Source of the DNA: Clostridia bacterium
GTDB lineage: Bacteria; Bacillota; Clostridia; Oscillospirales; Acutalibacteraceae
Direction of reading: 5' to 3'
Assembly: GCA_017410325.1 (NCBI GenBank)
Contig: JAFQRA010000023.1
Location: forward strand, 1 to 64,000
Length of the DNA stretch: 64,000 bases
This document shows positions 58,634-64,000 of the stretch, piece after piece. Under the pieces are notes generated by a model. It worked only from the letters and a program-made list of their open reading frames with translations. It searched no databases and was not told the origin of the DNA. Both the position numbers and the translations under genes were made by a program. How positions within the stretch are numbered: the stretch's first letter is position 1; each line of letters starts with the position of its first letter.

Positions 58634-58984
58634 ATGATTACTTTTATCTGCTACCCCAAATGTACAACCTGTCAGAAGGCGAAAAAATGGCTTGACGACA
58701 ATAAAATTGATTACGTACAGCGTGATATTAAAACGGACAAGCCTTCCCTTCAGGAGCTGTCCGCTTGGCACGCAAAAAGCGGTCTGCCGCTCAAAAGGTT
58801 TTTCAATACGAGCGGTCTGCTTTACAAATCAATGGAGCTGAAAGCCAAGCTGCCCGATATGACTCAGGAGGAAATGCTGGAGCTGCTTGCCACGGACGGT
58901 ATGCTTGTCAAAAGACCCCTGCTCATATCCGAGGACACCGTGCTTGTCGGCTTTAAAGAAAAAGAGTGGGAAAGTCTGCTGTAA
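58634..58984 (+). CDS. ArsC/Spx-family thioredoxin-fold protein
   Basis: The 116-aa protein has the ArsC/Spx fold with C10-x-x-C13 (CYPKCTTCQKAKKWLD) and the later RFFNTSGLLYKSMELKAKLPDMTQEEMLELLATDGMLVKRPLL stretch seen in two pieces. The Arg triad of true arsenate reductase is only partly present, so a redox regulator or YffB-like role is equally likely. It follows the DUF4037 gene by 25 nt; terminator downstream. Confidence 0.85.
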   Translation: MITFICYPKCTTCQKAKKWLDDNKIDYVQRDIKTDKPSLQELSAWHAKSGLPLKRFFNTSGLLYKSMELKAKLPDMTQEEMLELLATDGMLVKRPLLISEDTVLVGFKEKEWESLL

Positions 58985-58996
58985 GTAGATATGAAA

Positions 58997-59030
58997 AAGA
59001 CCCGACGTCGTCTGATGTCGGGTCTTTCGT
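58997..59030. terminator. Terminator between convergent genes
   Basis: AAAGACCCGAC / GTCGGGTCTTT, an 11-bp stem, with T-rich sequence on both sides. Confidence 0.8.
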
Positions 59031-59035
59031 GCTTT

Positions 59036-59593
59036 TTACTGTAGCTTCTTGCCGTCCGAAAAGGCTTTTCCTGTTCTTTCGCCAAGCCTTGAATATGCAA
59101 GGTGTACGGGGTCAAAGGCTATCGGGTCGAGCTTTACGGGGTCTATTTTACCGTCTTCGCCTAAAATCTTTTCGTCTGCCGAAACATTTACAATTTCGCC
59201 TATGCAGATACCGTCTTCATTGAATTTTATCAGCTTACACTCAACGGTCATCGGTAGCTGCTCGATTATGGGGGCGTTGACAAATTCCGATTTAACCGTT
59301 GAGAAGCCGGCCTTTTCCATTTTGTCGGGTGTTTTGTTGCCCGAAACAATGCCCACGTAATCGGCTTCAAGCATATACTCTGCTGTGGCAATGCTTACGG
59401 TGAAAGCTTTGCTTTCCTTGATGTTTTTTGTGGTTTTGTGGCTTTCGGCAAGACAGAGCATAATCCGGTTTTCTTCATAAATTCCGCCCCATGCGGCATT
59501 CATACAGCAGGGCGTTCCGTTGCCGTCGTAAGCGGCAACAATAAACACGGGCATAGGGTATACCCACGGCTGTACACCGAAATTCTTTCGCAT
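59036..59593 (-). CDS. Flavin reductase-like FMN-binding protein
   Basis: The 185-aa protein has the split-barrel flavin reductase pattern: PVFIVAAYDGNGTPCCMNAAWGGIYEENRIMLCL (in two pieces), TTKNIKESKAFTVSIAT, ADYVGIVSGNKTPDKMEKAGF and IIEQLPMTVECKLI. It binds FMN and probably passes electrons from NAD(P)H or serves as a stress redox protein. It is last in the four-gene minus-strand operon. Confidence 0.88.
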   Translation of the reverse strand: MRKNFGVQPWVYPMPVFIVAAYDGNGTPCCMNAAWGGIYEENRIMLCLAESHKTTKNIKESKAFTVSIATAEYMLEADYVGIVSGNKTPDKMEKAGFSTVKSEFVNAPIIEQLPMTVECKLIKFNEDGICIGEIVNVSADEKILGEDGKIDPVKLDPIAFDPVHLAYSRLGERTGKAFSDGKKLQ

Positions 59594-59602
59594 AACGTCA
59601 CC

Positions 59603-60997
59603 TCATTCTATCGTGTCAAGGTTTACGCCCTTGGTTTCTTTTACCTTAAGCGCAAACATAATTGCGGCTATGCTCACCGTCGGCACCGAAACGGCAAGGC
59701 AGGCCCACCATATCGGCATAACGGTCATACCGACAATTGTGACACCGTAGCCCAGCGCAAGACCTATCATAACAAGCAGACCCTCTGCACCGACAACCGA
59801 GGCGCGGATATCCGTGGGTACCTTTTCGGTCATCATAACGTTCATATAGTCTCTGCCAATCCAGTACGAGCCCTGATAGAGTCCCGCAAACGAGCCGACA
59901 AGATACGGATTCCAGCCCAGCAGAATACCTGCCACAAACAGTATGTAGCCTGCCACACAAGTAAAGGAAAAGAGCGTAACAGTTGCCTTTCTGCCTGCCT
60001 TGTCTGCAATGAAGCCTGAAAGGAAGGTTATTGAGGCGTAGATTACGGGTATCATAAACAGTGCCTTTGTAATGCTGCTTGTGCTCATTCCCGCACGGTG
60101 CATTGCGGATTCAAAGTAAAGCGCAATTGCAGGCATGGCAGAATCAAAAACAATGTGTGCGATTATAAGCGACTTTGTATCCTTGTTTGAAAAGATGTAT
60201 TTTACGCCGTTGAAAACGCCGGCCTGGTTTCGCTGTGCCTGCTTGTGTTGCTTTTTGAGCGCTTTTTCCCTCTGTCTTTCTTCGTACGGACGCGAGAGGT
60301 ATTCCGTTTTTTCGCTGATAAAAACCTTTGTGTCCTTTGCAAGAACGATTACAAGCGCAGTTGCGGCAAAGCCTATCAGCGCAGGTACGAGGAAAATGTC
60401 ACGCCACTTCGTTGCATCGTCACCCATAAGGATGTCACGCAGTGTCGGAATCAGCACAACGCCGAGTATGCCGAAGCTTTTGAGAAGGCTGTAAATCTTT
60501 GCACGGTGCTTGTCGGGTGCCTCTTCGAGAATATAGATAATCTGTATGTCGTGGCCCATAAAAAAGCTGATTACCGCAAAGCCCGCAAGGAACATTATGT
60601 AGCTTGAGGAAAGGTGAATTATCATCAGGCCTGCTGCCATACCGACCGTTGAAATTACAAACAGCGGCTTTCGTCCCCATTTGTCGGCAAGCGCCTTATA
60701 GAAAGGGGTGAAAATGCCGAGTACGTAGGTGAAAACACCTATGCCCGAATGAAGGGCAAGTCCGTCCTCGTAGGTGTAGTATTTGCCCATAAACGGGTTG
60801 TTGACGAAAAACTCCGTTACAAAAGAGGATTGCACCGTAACGGTGAGGTTGCTTGTAACCTCATCCAGGATATTTACAATTGCAATAAGCACAAGCAGCA
60901 CAAAGAAGTATTTGCCGCCGGAATTGCGGCTTTGCATCTTCTTGAGCTTTGCAAGCTTACTCTGTTCGCTTGAGATGATTTTTTCAGCTGTTTTCAT
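59603..60997 (-). CDS. MFS transporter
   Basis: The 464-aa protein has about 12 membrane helices. The MFS loop motif KALADKWGRKPLF (after helix 2) and its counterpart SGFIADKAGRKATV in the second half are both seen. A roughly 40-residue basic loop separates the halves (RQREKALKKQHKQAQRNQ). It lies between a phosphodiesterase gene (11 nt upstream) and the flavin reductase gene (9 nt downstream). Substrate unknown; sugar or phosphate-ester uptake fits the neighbour. Confidence 0.85.
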   Translation of the reverse strand: MKTAEKIISSEQSKLAKLKKMQSRNSGGKYFFVLLVLIAIVNILDEVTSNLTVTVQSSFVTEFFVNNPFMGKYYTYEDGLALHSGIGVFTYVLGIFTPFYKALADKWGRKPLFVISTVGMAAGLMIIHLSSSYIMFLAGFAVISFFMGHDIQIIYILEEAPDKHRAKIYSLLKSFGILGVVLIPTLRDILMGDDATKWRDIFLVPALIGFAATALVIVLAKDTKVFISEKTEYLSRPYEERQREKALKKQHKQAQRNQAGVFNGVKYIFSNKDTKSLIIAHIVFDSAMPAIALYFESAMHRAGMSTSSITKALFMIPVIYASITFLSGFIADKAGRKATVTLFSFTCVAGYILFVAGILLGWNPYLVGSFAGLYQGSYWIGRDYMNVMMTEKVPTDIRASVVGAEGLLVMIGLALGYGVTIVGMTVMPIWWACLAVSVPTVSIAAIMFALKVKETKGVNLDTIE

Positions 60998-61008
60998 ATA
61001 CTACCTCT

Positions 61009-61773
61009 TCAGATTAAGGATGTGCCTTCCCACTCGCTGTCCGGTTTTACTCCCGCAAGCACTGCTACCGTGGGGGCTATGTCAAGAATGCTGATTTCGC
61101 CGAGATTTTTGCCTGCCTCGAAATCCTTGCCTCTGATGATAACGGGGATGAGCATATCCTCGGGCATATCGCTGCCGTGCGTGCGGTCGTGTCCGCCGTG
61201 GTCAGCAGTGATTATGTAGGTGTATTCGTCACCTAATTCGGCAATGATTTTTTCAATGTTGTCCCAACAATCACGGATTGCCTGCATATATTCTTTGCCC
61301 ATCCAGCCGTAGCGGTGGCCTTCCATATCCGTGTGACCGAAGTACAGAAACGAAAAATCCGTATCGTATTCTTTGAGATAACGGATAAGCTCATCCGTCA
61401 ATATTTCGCCCGCCTCCTTGTAGCCGAGGCGTCTGCCGGCATAGAAGCAGGCGTGTGTGAGCGAATTGGGGCGTGAAACATCGCGGATTTCTTCCCAGTT
61501 GTAGAAAATCGCGCTGTGCTTGTCGTAGAGGCGCAGTACCTCGCAAAGGCCGTTTATCGGGCGCACCTGCGGCATATACGTGTTGGTCGTCGTGCCGTGC
61601 CTTTCGGGAGTGACGCTGTGGAAAAGCGAAATATGGCAGGGGAGAGTGACCGACGGATAAACGGTGCGGGCAGTCATTGTGCAAGCGGATTCACTTATAA
61701 TTTTCTGCGCAATTTCAATATCACTGATGGAATCGGGGCGCATACCGTCAACAAGTATAAGTATAGTTTTCAT
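61009..61773 (-). CDS. Alkaline phosphatase-superfamily phosphodiesterase
   Basis: The 254-aa cytoplasmic enzyme of the nucleotide pyrophosphatase/phosphodiesterase type has metal ligand D9 in LILVDGMRPDS, the nucleophile Thr in YPSVTLPCHISLF, HTDMEGHRYG and ADHGGHDRTHG. It is shorter than most NPPs and has no signal peptide, so it may act on a nucleotide or phosphonate inside the cell. ATG 61773 has AGAGGA 8 nt before it. It lies 15 nt after the HD gene. Confidence 0.85.
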   Translation of the reverse strand: MKTILILVDGMRPDSISDIEIAQKIISESACTMTARTVYPSVTLPCHISLFHSVTPERHGTTTNTYMPQVRPINGLCEVLRLYDKHSAIFYNWEEIRDVSRPNSLTHACFYAGRRLGYKEAGEILTDELIRYLKEYDTDFSFLYFGHTDMEGHRYGWMGKEYMQAIRDCWDNIEKIIAELGDEYTYIITADHGGHDRTHGSDMPEDMLIPVIIRGKDFEAGKNLGEISILDIAPTVAVLAGVKPDSEWEGTSLI

Positions 61774-61788
61774 ACACAAATCCTCTTT

Positions 61789-62349
61789 TTATTTTGCGCC
61801 TATCTGAAGCTCGTCGGCGTATTCCTTCATTGTCTCAATGCAGATTGCGGCAACCTCCTTGACCTCCATGCCGAGCATTTCGCAGCCCTGCTTGATAAGC
61901 TCACGGTTGCACTTTGCGGCAAACTTCTTGTCCTTGAACTTCTTCATAAAGCTGGAAATTTCCATATCGGTTATTCCTGCAGGTCTCATTCTTGCTGCAG
62001 CCTGAATAATACCCGTCAGCTCATCAACGGTGAAGAGTGATTTTTCCATATTTGTAACGGGCTCAACATCGTTTCTTAGCGTATATCCGTGGGAAAGTAT
62101 TGCACGGATTTCCTCTTCGGAAACGCCTGCTTCTCTCAAAGGTTCTGCCGTGTAGTCAAGATGGTCGTCGGGGTGCTGCTCATAATCGTAATCGTGAAGG
62201 TAGCCCACAGCCATCCAGTGCTCCTTGTCTTCGCCGAAATGTGCAGCAAGACCGCCCATAGCGACGGAAACGTTCATTGCGTGAAGAAAAAGGTGCGGCT
62301 CTGTTGTGGTCGTTGTAAGCAGCTCCTTGGCTCTTTCTATAGTAAGCAT
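61789..62349 (-). CDS. HD-domain phosphohydrolase
   Basis: This 186-aa HD-superfamily protein has H23, the H52-D53 pair in YLHDYDYEQHP and a second-shell HDDH pattern, giving a metal-dependent phosphohydrolase. It belongs with the HDIG-type class of small soluble enzymes that remove phosphate from nucleotides. It is the first of the HD-phosphodiesterase-MFS-flavin reductase operon and has a near-perfect promoter. Confidence 0.85.
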   Translation of the reverse strand: MLTIERAKELLTTTTTEPHLFLHAMNVSVAMGGLAAHFGEDKEHWMAVGYLHDYDYEQHPDDHLDYTAEPLREAGVSEEEIRAILSHGYTLRNDVEPVTNMEKSLFTVDELTGIIQAAARMRPAGITDMEISSFMKKFKDKKFAAKCNRELIKQGCEMLGMEVKEVAAICIETMKEYADELQIGAK

Positions 62350-62379
62350 AATTATCTCTCCTTGGAATATTATGTTTTA

Positions 62380-62408
62380 ATTATAATTGCGTGAAGGTTA
62401 TCTGTCAA
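62380..62408 (-). promoter_or_regulatory. Promoter of HD operon
   Basis: Minus strand TTGACA (62403-62408), 17-nt spacer, TATAAT (62380-62385), all consensus. Confidence 0.85.
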
Positions 62409-62428
62409 CACGGACAAAGGTGTTTTTG

Positions 62429-62457
62429 TTGACATTAAATTATGATGGTATTATAAT
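62429..62457 (+). promoter_or_regulatory. Promoter of PLP aminotransferase gene
   Basis: TTGACA (62429-62434), 17-nt spacer, TATAAT (62452-62457), all consensus. It is divergent from the HD promoter; TGTCAACA and TGTTGACA mirror each other across the gap (62403-62434). Confidence 0.85.
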
Positions 62458-62495
62458 AATTACATTATTATTTACCCTTTTAAGGAGAAAGAAAA

Positions 62496-63686
62496 ATGAC
62501 TGTTAACGAAAGAATGTATGCGCTTGGCAGCAAGCGCTCCGAAATAAGAGAGCTTTTTGAGTACGGAAAGAAGAGGATAGCCGAGGTTGGTGCGGAAAAT
62601 GTTTTTGATTTCAGCATAGGTAATCCCAGTGTGCCTGCACCCGACTGCGTAAAGGAGGCTCTTGCAAAGCTCGTGCTCGAAGGCGACCCCGTTGCGCTTC
62701 ACGGCTACACCTCTGCTCAGGGCGATGCCGCCGTGCGCAAGGCTTGTGCCGACTACATAAACGAAACCCACGGTATGAGCTGTACAGCGGACGATTTTTA
62801 TATGACCTGCGGTGCCGCCGCTTCTCTTACCGTTTCTCTCAATGCTCTCTCGGCCGAAAACGGCGAGGTTATAGTGCTCGCACCCTATTTCCCCGAATAT
62901 AAGGTTTTCATTACTCAGGCCGGTATGAAGTGCGTTGAAGTAAAGTGCAGTGAGGAGGATTTCCAGGTTGATTTTTCTGCCTTTGAAGCCGCACTCAACG
63001 AAAACACCAAGGCGGTAATCATCAATTCTCCCAACAATCCATCGGGTGCCGTTTTCTCTCAGGAAACAATTGAGAAGCTCAGCGGTATTCTCAATAACGC
63101 GCAGGAGAAATTCGGCAAGGACATCTTTATTATTGCCGATGAGCCCTATCGTGAGCTTGTTTACGATAACGAAACCGTCGTGCCCTTTATCCCGAAATTC
63201 TACGACAATACGCTCGTTTGCTATTCGTTCAGCAAGTCTCTTTCTCTTCCCGGTGAGCGTATAGGCTATATCCTTGTTCCGCCTGCAGTAAAGGCGCATG
63301 ACGAGGTTTATTTTGCCGTGTGCGGTGCCGGCCGTGCACTCGGCTTTGTCTGTGCACCCGCACTTTTCCAGAAAATCGTTCCTATGTGCATAGGCAAAAC
63401 GGCGGACCTTTCCGTTTACAAGAAGAACAGGGATATCCTGTGCAGTGCTCTTACCAAGTACGGCTACAGGGTCGTTAAGCCCGACGGCGCCTTCTACCTC
63501 TTTGTAAAGGCGCTTGAAAGCGATGCCCGTGCCTTCTGCGAAAAGGCAAAGGCACACGATTTGCTGATTGTGGCAAGCGACAGCTTCGGCTTCCCCGGCT
63601 ATGTCCGCATTTCATACTGCGTTTCTACAGAAATGATTGAACGCTCACTTCCTGCTTTTGAAGCTCTTGCAAAAGAATATAAATAA
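62496..63686 (+). CDS. PLP-dependent aminotransferase, class I/II
   Basis: The 396-aa fold-type I enzyme has FSIGNPSVPAP near the N-terminus, INSPNNPSGAVFSQE, IADEPYRELVYD and CYSFSKSLSLPGERIGY with the Schiff-base Lys. The layout is that of aspartate/aromatic-type aminotransferases. The product amino acid is unknown. The ribosome site AAGGAG is 8 nt before the ATG, and a second gene begins 14 nt past the stop. Confidence 0.88.
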   Translation: MTVNERMYALGSKRSEIRELFEYGKKRIAEVGAENVFDFSIGNPSVPAPDCVKEALAKLVLEGDPVALHGYTSAQGDAAVRKACADYINETHGMSCTADDFYMTCGAAASLTVSLNALSAENGEVIVLAPYFPEYKVFITQAGMKCVEVKCSEEDFQVDFSAFEAALNENTKAVIINSPNNPSGAVFSQETIEKLSGILNNAQEKFGKDIFIIADEPYRELVYDNETVVPFIPKFYDNTLVCYSFSKSLSLPGERIGYILVPPAVKAHDEVYFAVCGAGRALGFVCAPALFQKIVPMCIGKTADLSVYKKNRDILCSALTKYGYRVVKPDGAFYLFVKALESDARAFCEKAKAHDLLIVASDSFGFPGYVRISYCVSTEMIERSLPAFEALAKEYK

Positions 63687-63700
63687 AAGGAATGATATGT

Positions 63701-64000
63701 ATGAGCGGTTTTGAACTGTTTTTTGTTAAACAGTTTACGGCGATTATTCTTGCGTTTATTTCACTTTTAAATCTTATTACGGGCGGCGGAGAAGTTAAAG
63801 AAACCGTTGCTGAAATTAACGGTTCACTTGTGTGTACCGATGCGTTGGGCAGAAGTGTTGTTTCTGCAGGTGAGAGCGAAAAGCTGGTTGGTGTTTTCTA
63901 TTTTCTCTGGCACTCTCAGCACGGCAGCAACAGAATTATTGATAACACAAAGCTTGTCAAAGAAAATCCCTATGCAATTAATTCCGAAGAGGAATGGCTT
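63701..64000 (+). CDS. Secreted protein, truncated by window edge
   Basis: Only the first 100 codons are seen, starting at ATG 63701, with AAAGG 10 nt upstream. It opens with a signal-like helix (ELFFVKQFTAIILAFISLLNLIT), then VCTDALGRSVVSAGES and a distinctive GVFYFLWHSQHG segment. I do not recognise the family with confidence. The 14-nt gap after the aminotransferase suggests cotranscription. Confidence 0.65.
   Translation, partial: MSGFELFFVKQFTAIILAFISLLNLITGGGEVKETVAEINGSLVCTDALGRSVVSAGESEKLVGVFYFLWHSQHGSNRIIDNTKLVKENPYAINSEEEWL

Noticed and set aside
62472-63557. 361-codon minus-strand frame
   Set aside because: It is antisense to the PLP aminotransferase gene, which has all catalytic motifs; the reverse frame is a shadow of its codon pattern.

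Overview
The window looks like chromosomal DNA of a low-to-moderate G+C Gram-positive anaerobe, most likely a gut Clostridia member near Ruminococcaceae/Oscillospirales. The basis is strong AGGAGG-type ribosome sites, consensus TTGACA/TATAAT promoters, many intrinsic terminators, T-box, FMN and yybP-ykoY riboswitches, an ECF transporter S component (RibU), Thr-rich secreted linkers, and the general protein complement. The assignment is inference; no rRNA is present. I see no CRISPR array, prophage or transposase.

Layout. 1-3.7 kb: nested palindromic repeats, a UPF0237-UPF0210-membrane protein operon on the minus strand, a small hypothetical gene and tRNA-Arg(CCG). 3.7-5.4 kb: ECF sigma factor with its anti-sigma factor, then an XRE regulator. 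5.4-12.9 kb: GH39-like hydrolase, CapA-like protein, PlsC-zinc ribbon protein, and a minus-strand ribU-rsmE-rsmF-PHP operon behind an FMN riboswitch (13.0-13.2 kb). 13.4-19.2 kb: plus-strand sugar cluster (AGE epimerase, NanA-type lyase, AGCS symporter, Asp-box protein, UDP-glucuronate-epimerase-like SDR). 19.2-24.9 kb: SGNH/MBOAT acyl-transfer pair, class III aminotransferase with its TetR regulator, and an OGG1-type glycosylase.

24.9-27.4 kb: a regulatory-looking intergenic region with palindromes and three DnaA-box-like 9-mers ahead of three small unknown genes, then a Thr-rich anchored protein. 27.6-36.5 kb: a long minus-strand run of envelope proteins (two lipoproteins, phosphoglucomutase, LCP-like and transglutaminase-like proteins) continuing into folE-folP-folB-folK. 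36.7-39.6 kb: yybP-ykoY riboswitch and P-type cation ATPase. 39.7-45.2 kb: DUF4434-FN3 protein, membrane protein, glutamine synthetase and TypA. 45.4-49.25 kb: an ABC half-transporter pair preceded by a 20-codon leader ORF and a terminator. 49.5-52.1 kb: rplM-rpsI and an AlbA_2/Schlafen-like gene between two near-identical terminators. 52.3-56.2 kb: GH28-like beta-helix protein, then a Phe-type T-box controlling a phenylacetate-CoA ligase and an ACT protein. 56.3-64 kb: palindromic repeat, rhodanese-TPR-DUF4037-ArsC run, a minus-strand HD/phosphodiesterase/MFS/flavin reductase operon, a PLP aminotransferase, and the start of a secreted protein cut by the window edge.

The strongest candidate for something undescribed is the leader at about 49.02-49.25 kb. 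A consensus promoter drives a short transcript with a 5' hairpin, a strong ribosome site, a 20-aa ORF, several mutually exclusive pairings and an intrinsic terminator, all directly before the ABC pair. This is the layout of ribosome-mediated attenuation of drug-efflux pumps, or alternatively of a small exported peptide with its exporter.
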